Source: JAVBKB01 sp031554275 (GTDB lineage Bacteria > Bacillota > Bacilli > JARBTR01). From it: a stretch of DNA of 7,461 nt. A program made the position numbers and the translations under genes. The notes below the pieces were generated by a model. It saw only the letters and a list, made by a program, of their open reading frames with translations, was not told where the DNA came from and searched no databases. The DNA lies in the NCBI GenBank assembly GCA_031554275.1, contig JAVBKB010000216.1:1-7461 (forward strand). Direction: 5' to 3'. Shown here piece after piece: positions 1 through 5,713 of this stretch. How positions within the stretch are numbered: position 1 is the stretch's first letter; the number at the start of each line of letters is the position of its first letter.

Positions 1-1
1 A

Positions 2-22
2 CAAAAGAGAGCAAGCCAATGA
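2..22 (+). CDS. spmA: 3' end of spmA (spore maturation protein A), partial
   Basis: Only the last six codons and the stop are inside the window: frame 2 reads QKRAS-Q and then TGA at 20-22. The stop overlaps the spmB ATG as ATGA (19-22), the usual sign of translational coupling. The identity rests on context: in Bacillus, spmA directly precedes spmB, and both products are membrane proteins needed for full dehydration of the spore core. The residues themselves are too few to identify the protein. Confidence 0.55.
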   Translation, partial: QKRASQ

Positions 23-549
23 GTATTCTCACTGCTATTTCTACCCTAATGATACCAGGAATCATCCTGATCACATTGATTTATGCAGCTTTTAAAAAGG
101 TATCCGCTTATGAAAGCTTTGTTGAGGGAGGAAAAGAGGGGATTTCGATTGCAGTTTCAATCATTCCATATCTTGTTGGAATGTTCGTTGCAATCGCTAT
201 TTTGCAGGCATCTGGTTTGATGGATCTATTTGTTCGAATTATTTCTCCAATATTTGAAGCGCTTGGCATTCCCACAGAAGTGGCACCTGTGGCATTAGTT
301 CGTCCAATATCAGGTAATGCAGCACTGGGTTTGACGGATCAATTATTGGAAACCCATGGTGCAGATTCATTGATTGGACGGCTTGCATCTGCAATTCATG
401 CCAGTTCCGATACGACCTTCTACGTGTTAACGATTTATTTTGGCGCGGTTGGCATTAAAAAAATGGGGGATTCCGTGAAAATCGCCTTGATTGGTGACTT
501 AATTGGTATTGTTGCCTCAATTCTCTTAGTGATGTACTTCTGGAAGTAA
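19..549 (+). CDS. spmB: Spore maturation protein B
   Basis: Encodes 176 aa, close to the roughly 178 aa of B. subtilis SpmB. It is an integral membrane protein of the nucleoside-recognition (Gate) fold that acts with SpmA in spore core dehydration and heat resistance. Hydrophobic segments lie near residues 4-25, 44-63 and 152-173. Conserved stretches I recognise are YESFVEGGKEG (31-41), RPISGNAALG (95-104), SDTTFYV (130-136) and FGAVGIKKMGD (141-151). The ATG at 19 overlaps the spmA stop by 4 bases, so the start is probably coupled; upstream there is only a weak purine-rich AGAGAG. No terminator is seen after the stop. In B. subtilis the spm genes are transcribed during sporulation, whereas rluB downstream should be needed in growth, so rluB probably has its own promoter. 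Members also occur in some non-sporulating Bacillales, so the gene does not prove sporulation. Confidence 0.95.
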   Translation: MSILTAISTLMIPGIILITLIYAAFKKVSAYESFVEGGKEGISIAVSIIPYLVGMFVAIAILQASGLMDLFVRIISPIFEALGIPTEVAPVALVRPISGNAALGLTDQLLETHGADSLIGRLASAIHASSDTTFYVLTIYFGAVGIKKMGDSVKIALIGDLIGIVASILLVMYFWK

Positions 550-562
550 AAGTTTATTCCAC

Positions 563-597
563 TTGAGTCACATGTTTCGGTTAAAATAGTGTACAAT
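563..597 (+). promoter_or_regulatory. Weak candidate promoter for rluB
   Basis: TACAAT at 592-597 is a good sigma-A -10 hexamer, 30 bases before the rluB ATG. The nearest -35-like element is TTGAGT at 563-568, which gives a spacer of 23, too long. A second -10-like TAAAAT at 582-587 would give a spacer of 13, too short. A promoter here is expected because spmB and rluB should be used at different times, but the match is poor. Confidence 0.25.
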
Positions 598-627
598 AGA
601 CTGAAATGATTTTGTAGGGTGGAAAAG

Positions 628-1350
628 ATGGAGAGATTACAAAAAGTTATAGCACATGCAGGGGTTGCTTCTAGAAGAAAAGCAGAAGAAATGATCCAAG
701 AGGGCAAAGTTAAAGTTAATGGAACGATTGTTCGCGAATTAGGCGTAAAGGTTGGGTCAAACGATACTGTTGAGGTAAATGGGATCCAATTAGAAAAGGA
801 AGAACCAGTATATTTTCTTTTCTATAAGCCGAAGGCTGTTTTATCAGCTGCTTCAGATGATAAGGGTCGTCGTACAATCAAAGATTTCTTTGGACAAATT
901 GAACAGCGCATCTATCCAGTAGGTAGATTGGATTATGATACATCTGGCATTCTCGTTGTCACCAATGATGGAGAGTTTGCCAATTTATTAATGCATCCCA
1001 AATATGAAATTGAGAAAACCTATATTGCAAAGGTGAAGGGAACTCCCCAAAAAGAGCAGGTAAGACTTCTTGAAAAGGGTGTTGAGCTTGAGGATGGCAA
1101 AACAGCACCTGCAAAAGTGAAGGTTCTCTCAGTTGATTCTCATAAAGGCACATCACTTGTTGAAATCACGATACACGAGGGAAGAAATCACCAAGTGAAA
1201 AGAATGTTTGACGCCATCCAAACCCCAGTCATGAAATTGAAAAGAGAGCGTTTTGCTTTCTTAACATTATATGGACTCGCCCCAGGTGATTTCCGAGTAT
1301 TAAATCCTAAAGAAGTGAAACAATTACGAGCCATGACCATTTCTCGATAA
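628..1350 (+). CDS. rluB: 23S rRNA pseudouridine synthase RluB
   Basis: Encodes 240 aa from the ATG at 628. It isomerises a uridine to pseudouridine in 23S rRNA (the helix 89 region near the peptidyl transferase centre in studied family members). An S4 RNA-binding domain fills about residues 1-48 (MERLQKVIAHAGVASRRKAE, then the VKVNG loop). The RsuA/RluB/E/F catalytic domain follows, with the signature GRLDYDTSG at 99-107; the catalytic Asp is D102. EGRNHQVKRMF and KLKRERFAFL near the C-terminus are further family marks. A GTG at 619 would add three residues, but AGGGTGG at 616-622 makes a ribosome binding site 5 bases before ATG 628 and overlaps that GTG, so 628 is preferred. In many Firmicutes rluB sits upstream of the res/srr two-component genes, as here. 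B. subtilis RluB (YpuL) is very similar along its length. Confidence 0.96.
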   Translation: MERLQKVIAHAGVASRRKAEEMIQEGKVKVNGTIVRELGVKVGSNDTVEVNGIQLEKEEPVYFLFYKPKAVLSAASDDKGRRTIKDFFGQIEQRIYPVGRLDYDTSGILVVTNDGEFANLLMHPKYEIEKTYIAKVKGTPQKEQVRLLEKGVELEDGKTAPAKVKVLSVDSHKGTSLVEITIHEGRNHQVKRMFDAIQTPVMKLKRERFAFLTLYGLAPGDFRVLNPKEVKQLRAMTISR

Positions 1351-1408
1351 ATGGTTCGAAGCAATAATGAATGATAATTTATTTAGGTACGATAATATTC
1401 ATCCTTAT

Positions 1409-1458
1409 AAAGCAATTATTCTTACTCTAAAATAAAGATTGAGGAAATTGCTTTTTTT
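1409..1458 (+). terminator. Rho-independent terminator after rluB
   Basis: AAAGCAATT (1409-1417) pairs perfectly with AATTGCTTT (1446-1454), and seven T residues run over 1452-1458. The 28-base loop is long, but an inner pairing of TCTT (1420-1423) with AAGA (1435-1438) could shorten it. It lies 59 bases past the rluB stop. The stem is AT-rich, so termination may be partial. Confidence 0.6.
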
Positions 1459-1621
1459 GTCACAAAAAATTTGAATTTTGACCTATTTTGTAATTAATCA
1501 TACATATTTGTAGGAATTACTAATCATTATTTGTCGATTTTTTGAACTTTTTTTGTCTTTATGCTAGACTTCTGGTCTGAAAAAGGGCATACTATATAAT
1601 ATGTTTTTATAATTGTTATCA
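1453..1621 (+). promoter_or_regulatory. resD upstream control region with -10 and operator-like dyads
   Basis: The gap between rluB and resD (1351-1640) has no plausible gene. It contains a perfect -10, TATAAT at 1595-1600, without a recognisable -35 (TCTGGT at 1571-1576 would be 18 bases away), which suggests activator dependence or a weak promoter. Around it lie an 8-1-8 dyad TTTTTTGTCACAAAAAA (1453-1469), repeated TATTTG/TAATCAT words (1484-1533), and TTATAATTGTTATCA at 1607-1621, which matches 12 of 14 informative positions of both the Fur 7-1-7 and the PerR box consensus. That last site lies just past the -10, a position suited to repression. These assignments are by eye only. Confidence 0.4.
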
Positions 1622-1640
1622 TTAATTTGGAGTGATATTT

Positions 1641-2369
1641 TTGACAGAGAAGTTGCGAATACTTTTAGTGGATGATGAAGATAGAATTAGAAAATTGCTC
1701 AAGATTTACCTTGAGAGGGAAGGCTATGTAGCTGACGAAGCCTCTGATGGGAAAATGGCTGTTGAATTAGCGCTTTCCAACCGTTACGATGTCATCATGT
1801 TAGATGTGATGATGCCGGAAATGGATGGGATTGAAGCTTGCCGAGAGATTCGAAAGCATTTAACGACTCCAATTATTATGTTAACTGCTAGAGGTGAAGA
1901 AATTAACCGTGTACAAGGGTTTGAAGCAGGAACCGATGATTACATTGTGAAACCTTTCAGTCCACGAGAGGTTCTATTAAGAATTAAAGCACTATTGAGA
2001 AGATCAAACAATATTTCTTATGCACCTAGAGACTTCAATGTTAGCGATGTGATTGTGTTTCCATTTCTAACAATCGATAATGACGCCCATCGAGTCTTAG
2101 CAGAGGGAACTGAGGTGTTATTGACGCCAAAAGAATATGAATTATTATTATTTTTAGCAAGATCACACGATAAGGTTTTTGACCGAGAACAATTATTGAA
2201 AGCAGTTTGGCATTATGACTTCTTCGGAGACCTAAGAACCGTTGATACGCATGTGAAAAGACTACGTGAGAAGTTAAGTAAGGTGTCAGGAAATGCTGCA
2301 AGAATGTTAGTAACAGTTTGGGGAGTTGGCTACAAACTTGAGATTGTAGTACCAGAGAAGAGTAAATAA
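1641..2369 (+). CDS. resD: Response regulator ResD (OmpR/PhoB family)
   Basis: Encodes 242 aa from a TTG start, against about 240 in B. subtilis. ResD is the DNA-binding partner of ResE; in Bacillus it activates genes for aerobic and anaerobic respiration under oxygen limitation and nitric oxide. The receiver domain (about 5-118) has the acidic pair D11/D12, phospho-acceptor D55 in VIMLDVMMP, T82 and K104. VQGFEAGTDDYIVKPFSPRE is nearly identical to B. subtilis ResD as I recall it. The winged-helix effector domain (about 140-235) includes LTPKEYELL, DLRTVDTHVKRLREKL and the VWGVGYK hairpin. A GTG at 1632 would add three residues but overlaps the ribosome binding site GGAG (1629-1632), which is 8 bases from TTG 1641, so TTG is preferred. 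The stop TAA shares one base with the resE ATG. Staphylococcal SrrA is the equivalent protein. Confidence 0.95.
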   Translation: MTEKLRILLVDDEDRIRKLLKIYLEREGYVADEASDGKMAVELALSNRYDVIMLDVMMPEMDGIEACREIRKHLTTPIIMLTARGEEINRVQGFEAGTDDYIVKPFSPREVLLRIKALLRRSNNISYAPRDFNVSDVIVFPFLTIDNDAHRVLAEGTEVLLTPKEYELLLFLARSHDKVFDREQLLKAVWHYDFFGDLRTVDTHVKRLREKLSKVSGNAARMLVTVWGVGYKLEIVVPEKSK

Positions 2370-4135
2370 TGTTTTTAAGAAGCGTTGTCGGAAAACTTTG
2401 GATAACAATTCTGATATTGTTCTCAATCGTGTTAGCTGTTTTGTTGTTCTTGTTAATTCAGTTCTACAGTGATTATTACACAGATAATATAAAGAAGAAA
2501 TTAGTTGAATACAACCAAACACTGACCAAGGTTTTTGATACTTATGGCTTTAATCAAGAGTTGGTGAATATTTATTTTGACAGTAATACCGAGAAATTTG
2601 AAACGATAGTTGTGCTAGAAAATGGCACAACTTTTAGTTCTGTCGAAAATATCGACTACGAAAAAGCCTTTCAATACGTCAAACAGGATCCTGAGCTCTT
2701 AGCTGTATTGCAAGAAGGCAGTTCGGTTACAAAGAATTTTGATTTGCCTAAGGAATTTGGTATGGATGTGAATTCTGAAGGTATCATTATAGCCTCACCA
2801 TTTGAGTTTGGTGGACGTAAGGGTGCTATTTATTCCTTTGAAGATCTAAAGATCATTAAGGAGTCAACATATGCAAATATTAGATTTATCATTATCGCTG
2901 AAATAATTGGCTTCTTAGCAATTACTGTGTTTGCTTTTTTCTTGGTTTCACGAGTGACGAAACCAATTCGAAATCTGAACAAGATGGCACATGAAATTGC
3001 TCAAGGGAATTTCGAACAAAAGATTCCGGTTGCTACTTCAGATGAAATAGGTCAATTAACAAGCACATTTAATCAAATGTCTCAGCAGATGAATGAACAT
3101 ATCACTGCACTGAGCCTCAATAAAGAACATTTGTCAAATATTTTGAGCAGTATGATTCAAGGTGTCATTACCCTTAATCGGCAAGGTGAAATTCTCGTAT
3201 CAAACAAAATTGGTGATGTTTTTATACAGCTGTCTGCGTTTGAAAATGATCAAAACGAATCATTCGATGAACAGCATCTACCACCAGTGCTTTCAACTTT
3301 ATTGAAAAAAGTTGTTGACGCAGAATCCTTGCAAACAAGTGAAATAAAGTTACAAGATAAGGATTGGCTGATTACGATGAGTCCGCTTTATGCTGATCAT
3401 CAAGTTTATGGTGCAGTGGCAATTATTCGTGAGACTACTGAGGAAAAGCGATTAGATAGAACGAGAACCGATTTCATTGCAAACGTATCTCACGAGCTTC
3501 GAACGCCTTTGGTTATGTTACAAGGATATAGTGAGGCAATTGTTGATGACGTTGCAGAAACACAAGAAGAAAAGAAGGAAATGGCACAAATCATTCTAGA
3601 CGAGGCACAGCGAATTGGTAGATTGGTGAATGAATTATTAGATTTGGCACGAATCGAAGCTGGTCACATTGTTTTGGAGAAGAAGTTGGTACATCTAGTA
3701 CCGTATCTCAAACGCATTGCTAATAAGTTTCAAGGGCTTGCAAACGAAGGTGACGCTACTATCCAAGTTAAAATAGAGCCAGGTGATCCATCAATTAATT
3801 TGGATCCGGATCGGATTGAGCAAGTATTAACAAATTTAATTGGAAATGCACTTAGATACTTACCAAGCGGGGGTCGAATTGAAATCAGCCAAGAGTCACA
3901 ACGGCATGGTATGAGGTTCTCTGTGAAAGACAATGGTTCTGGTATTTCGAAAGAGGATTTACAATTTGTCTTTGAACGATTTTATAAAGTTGACAAAGCA
4001 AGAACAAGAGGAAAGTCAGGTACTGGATTAGGGCTGACAATCGCCAAAAACATTGTTCAAGCGCATAACGGCATCATTTCAGTGGATAGTGAGGTTGGCA
4101 AGGGAACAACTTTCACCTTCTTCCTTCCTTACTGA
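2369..4135 (+). CDS. resE: Sensor histidine kinase ResE
   Basis: Encodes 588 aa, almost the length of B. subtilis ResE (589). It is a membrane kinase that phosphorylates ResD in response to low oxygen, NO or respiratory state. Domains in order: transmembrane helix about 9-31; extracytoplasmic region about 32-170; second helix about 172-194; HAMP about 195-247 (TKPIRNLNKMAHEIAQGNF); PAS about 250-355; HisKA with H375 in SHELRTP; HATPase with N box NLIGNALRY (489-497), G1 box DNGSGI (521-526), F box FERFYKVD and G2 box GTGLGLTIAK (551-560). All catalytic motifs are intact. There is no cysteine anywhere in the protein, so thiol-based sensing is excluded. The ATG overlaps the resD stop by one base (TAATG), so the two are coupled. 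The stop TGA lies within a 14-bp tandem repeat, and no clear terminator follows. Confidence 0.95.
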   Translation: MFLRSVVGKLWITILILFSIVLAVLLFLLIQFYSDYYTDNIKKKLVEYNQTLTKVFDTYGFNQELVNIYFDSNTEKFETIVVLENGTTFSSVENIDYEKAFQYVKQDPELLAVLQEGSSVTKNFDLPKEFGMDVNSEGIIIASPFEFGGRKGAIYSFEDLKIIKESTYANIRFIIIAEIIGFLAITVFAFFLVSRVTKPIRNLNKMAHEIAQGNFEQKIPVATSDEIGQLTSTFNQMSQQMNEHITALSLNKEHLSNILSSMIQGVITLNRQGEILVSNKIGDVFIQLSAFENDQNESFDEQHLPPVLSTLLKKVVDAESLQTSEIKLQDKDWLITMSPLYADHQVYGAVAIIRETTEEKRLDRTRTDFIANVSHELRTPLVMLQGYSEAIVDDVAETQEEKKEMAQIILDEAQRIGRLVNELLDLARIEAGHIVLEKKLVHLVPYLKRIANKFQGLANEGDATIQVKIEPGDPSINLDPDRIEQVLTNLIGNALRYLPSGGRIEISQESQRHGMRFSVKDNGSGISKEDLQFVFERFYKVDKARTRGKSGTGLGLTIAKNIVQAHNGIISVDSEVGKGTTFTFFLPY

Positions 4136-4167
4136 GTAATCATAACTGAGTAATCATAACTGAGTAA
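4131..4167. repeat. 14-bp tandem repeat across the resE stop codon
   Basis: The unit ACTGAGTAATCATA occurs at 4131-4144 and 4145-4158, identical in both, and its first 9 bases recur at 4159-4167, giving about 2.6 copies. The first copy includes the last bases of resE and its TGA stop. Each unit carries TGA and TAA, so copy-number change would not alter the ResE protein. It looks like a slippage-generated duplication with no visible function. Confidence 0.9.
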
Positions 4168-4203
4168 CCCTATTTCATTCGAAACCAGTAAGATGCGACT
4201 TAA

Positions 4204-4256
4204 GATACAATGTATCGATTTACTAAATGTATCGGATTTTGCTATTATGGTATTAT
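4204..4256 (+). promoter_or_regulatory. Candidate ppaC promoter with upstream palindrome
   Basis: TGGTATTAT at 4248-4256 is an extended -10 (TGn plus TATTAT) 35 bases before the ppaC ATG; an overlapping TACAAT lies at 4256-4261. No good -35 is present at 16-18 bases. Upstream is a perfect 6-1-6 palindrome, GATACA-A-TGTATC (4204-4216), and a repeat of its right half, ATGTATCG, at 4227-4234, 17 bases further on. This arrangement could be a regulator site, but I cannot name the regulator. Confidence 0.4.
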
Positions 4257-4290
4257 ACAATCAAAACAATGCAATAATTTGGAGGTCATT

Positions 4291-5229
4291 ATGAAAGAAA
4301 CCATTTATATTTCTGGGCATCGTAATCCAGATACTGATTCAATTTGTTCGGCGCTAGCTTATGCAAATTTCAAAAGTAAACAAGATACTTTAAATCAGTT
4401 TGTGCCAATCCGGTTAGGGAATTTGAATAGTGAGACTGCTTTTGTGCTCGACTATTTCAAGATTGACGCGCCTGTGCTAATGGAGAGCATTGGTGAAGGG
4501 GAAAAGCTGATTCAGGTCGATCATAATGAAGTACCGCAAGCGATTCAAGGTGTTGAAAAAGCGGATTTAGTAGAGATTGTTGATCATCATCGAATTAATG
4601 GTATTTTCACAGCAGCACCGATCTATGTGCGAATGGAGCCTGTAGGTTGCACTGCAACAATCATTTCAAAGCTATATAAAGAGCATAATTTCGAAATAGA
4701 TTCTCAAACTGCTGGACTACTGATGAGCGCGATTATTTCAGATTCATTGTTATTCAAGTCTCCAACATGCACACCATTGGATGAACAGACCTGTAGAGAA
4801 CTGGCTCAGGTCGCGAAGGTAGAGGATTTGGAGTCATTTGGGCTTGCAATGCTAAAGGCTGGTACATCATTGACAGGAAAAACAATTGAAGAAATCTTTC
4901 ACACAGATTTCAAAGATTTCAGTGTTGGCAATGATAAATTTGGAGTTGCGCAAGTAAATACAATGGATATTGATGGATTTATGCAAGACATGAAGGTAGA
5001 CATGCAAGACTATATGAATAGTCTCGTGGCAAAAGAACAATATTCATTCTTATTGCTAGCATTGACAGACATTATTCAAGAGGGATCTATGTTATTATCT
5101 GCTGGTCAAGAAACTTTTGTTGAGAAGGCATTCAATATTCAAATGGTTGACCATGCTTGCTATGTTTCAGGCATACTATCACGCAAAAAGCAGATCATTC
5201 CAGTGTTGACAGAAGTAGTTGCAAAGTAA
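4291..5229 (+). CDS. ppaC: Manganese-dependent inorganic pyrophosphatase (family II)
   Basis: Encodes 312 aa, close to the usual 309 or so. It hydrolyses pyrophosphate to two phosphates in the cytoplasm, pulling biosynthetic reactions forward, and needs Mn2+ (or Co2+). The DHH domain fills about residues 1-188. Metal ligands are visible as H10, D14 and D16 in GHRNPDTDS, D77 in VDHNE, H99 in the DHH motif (D98-H99-H100), and D151 in ISDSLLFKSPT. The DHHA2 domain follows, ending with the substrate-binding SRKKQIIP near residues 298-305. The start is fixed by GGAGGT at 4281-4286, 4 bases before ATG 4291; an in-frame ATG at 4210 would add 27 residues but has no ribosome binding site and lies in the palindrome. 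It stands alone between resE and rpmG with a probable promoter of its own. In B. subtilis ppaC is in a different chromosomal region. Confidence 0.96.
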   Translation: MKETIYISGHRNPDTDSICSALAYANFKSKQDTLNQFVPIRLGNLNSETAFVLDYFKIDAPVLMESIGEGEKLIQVDHNEVPQAIQGVEKADLVEIVDHHRINGIFTAAPIYVRMEPVGCTATIISKLYKEHNFEIDSQTAGLLMSAIISDSLLFKSPTCTPLDEQTCRELAQVAKVEDLESFGLAMLKAGTSLTGKTIEEIFHTDFKDFSVGNDKFGVAQVNTMDIDGFMQDMKVDMQDYMNSLVAKEQYSFLLLALTDIIQEGSMLLSAGQETFVEKAFNIQMVDHACYVSGILSRKKQIIPVLTEVVAK

Positions 5230-5366
5230 TATTTTGAATAAATTTAGCCACAAAATGTGCAGACTTTCTTAAAGGAATCTGTCGAAAATCGGTAGTTTTT
5301 AATGAGGCAACAATAAAGAATAGCCAAATGTTCGGCGATCTTTTTCGTAGTTTGACAATAAGTAGC

Positions 5367-5399
5367 GAGAAATACTTGCTGACCAGCAAACACTTTTTC
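5367..5399 (+). terminator. Possible weak terminator after ppaC
   Basis: TTGCT (5376-5380) and AGCAA (5385-5389) form a perfect 5-bp stem with loop GACC. An outer pairing of AGAAA with the following T-rich CACTTTTTCTTG is possible. It lies about 150 bases past the ppaC stop and is the only hairpin with a T-rich tail in the 5230-5503 gap. Outside this hairpin and the rpmG promoter, I see no gene or RNA in that gap. Confidence 0.3.
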
Positions 5400-5440
5400 T
5401 TGTTTTCGAATAAAAATGACTGGTATTATTTTAAAAAAAG

Positions 5441-5449
5441 TGTTACAAT
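5441..5449 (+). promoter_or_regulatory. Extended -10 promoter for rpmG
   Basis: TGTTACAAT is an extended -10: TG, one base, then TACAAT at 5444-5449. It is 55 bases before the rpmG ATG. The -35 position (about 5421-5426, TGGTAT) is poor, as is common for extended -10 promoters. A consensus TTGACA at 5352-5357 is too far away to pair with it. Confidence 0.5.
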
Positions 5450-5503
5450 GCAATTTGTATGTAATGAAATGAAATCATTGATTTATAGGTAGGAGGATTC
5501 ATA

Positions 5504-5653
5504 ATGCGCGTAAATATTACATTAGCTTGCACTGATTGTGGTGATCGCAATTATATTAGCACAAAGAACAAACGTAATAATCCAGACCGTCTTGAGCTTA
5601 AGAAATACTGCCCAAGAACTAATGTAGTAACTTTGCACCGCGAAACTAAGTAA
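5504..5653 (+). CDS. rpmG: 50S ribosomal protein L33
   Basis: Encodes 49 aa, the normal size, reading MRVNITLACTDCGDRNY and ending TLHRETK. L33 sits in the large subunit near the E site. The first zinc-ribbon pair is intact (C9, C12). The second is reduced to one cysteine: C36 is followed by P-R-T, where four-cysteine forms have CPxC. Three-cysteine L33 proteins with CPR-L or similar are, as I recall, common in Bacillales, so this is probably the normal RpmGA type. The ribosome binding site AGGAGG (5491-5496) lies 7 bases before ATG 5504. The gene has its own promoter and a strong terminator that overlaps its stop codon. In B. subtilis rpmGA likewise precedes yqgN. Confidence 0.96.
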   Translation: MRVNITLACTDCGDRNYISTKNKRNNPDRLELKKYCPRTNVVTLHRETK

Positions 5654-5680
5654 AAAACAACAGGGTATCCTGTTGTTTTT
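5653..5680 (+). terminator. Strong intrinsic terminator after rpmG
   Basis: A perfect 12-bp stem joins AAAAACAACAGG (5653-5664) and CCTGTTGTTTTT (5669-5680) through the loop GTAT, ending in five T residues. It starts at the last base of the rpmG stop codon. The A-run on the left arm would let it work on the other strand too, although no minus-strand gene is seen nearby. Confidence 0.9.
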
Positions 5681-5713
5681 CATTTTCAATTCCAATTCCA
5701 TGAGGCAATTTGT

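Noticed and set aside
619..627. GTG 619 as the rluB start
   Set aside because: It overlaps the ribosome binding site AGGGTGG, and family proteins begin MERLQKV, matching ATG 628.
1368..1402. TGAAT/ATTCA inverted repeat with two GATAAT words after rluB
   Set aside because: Only five pairs at long spacing and the GATAAT words are direct, not inverted, so neither a hairpin nor a Fur box is supported.
4210..4290. Longer ppaC start at ATG 4210
   Set aside because: The 27 extra residues do not resemble the family N-terminus, there is no ribosome binding site, and the ATG lies inside the palindrome upstream of the candidate promoter. GGAGGT before ATG 4291 is decisive.
5352..5380. TTGACA at 5352-5357 as the -35 of a promoter in the ppaC-rpmG gap
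   Set aside because: No acceptable -10 occurs at 16-18 bases; the best is TACTTG with a spacer of 15. The rpmG extended -10 is about 86 bases further on.
5244..5453. Minus-strand open frame of 69 codons in the ppaC-rpmG gap, ending in CTFCG
   Set aside because: No ribosome binding site before its ATG, no protein family recognised, odd composition rich in Cys, Phe and Ile, and it runs across the rpmG promoter. A second overlapping minus frame has the same problems.
5463..5479. AATGA/TCATT hairpin in the rpmG leader as a regulatory RNA
   Set aside because: Only five AU-rich pairs with a 7-base loop, no terminator or anti-terminator partner, and no known L33 leader control of this form.
5504..5653. 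L33 with a lost fourth zinc cysteine as a novel variant
   Set aside because: Three-cysteine L33 proteins ending CPR plus a non-cysteine residue are, to my knowledge, common among Bacillales, so this is probably the normal form.
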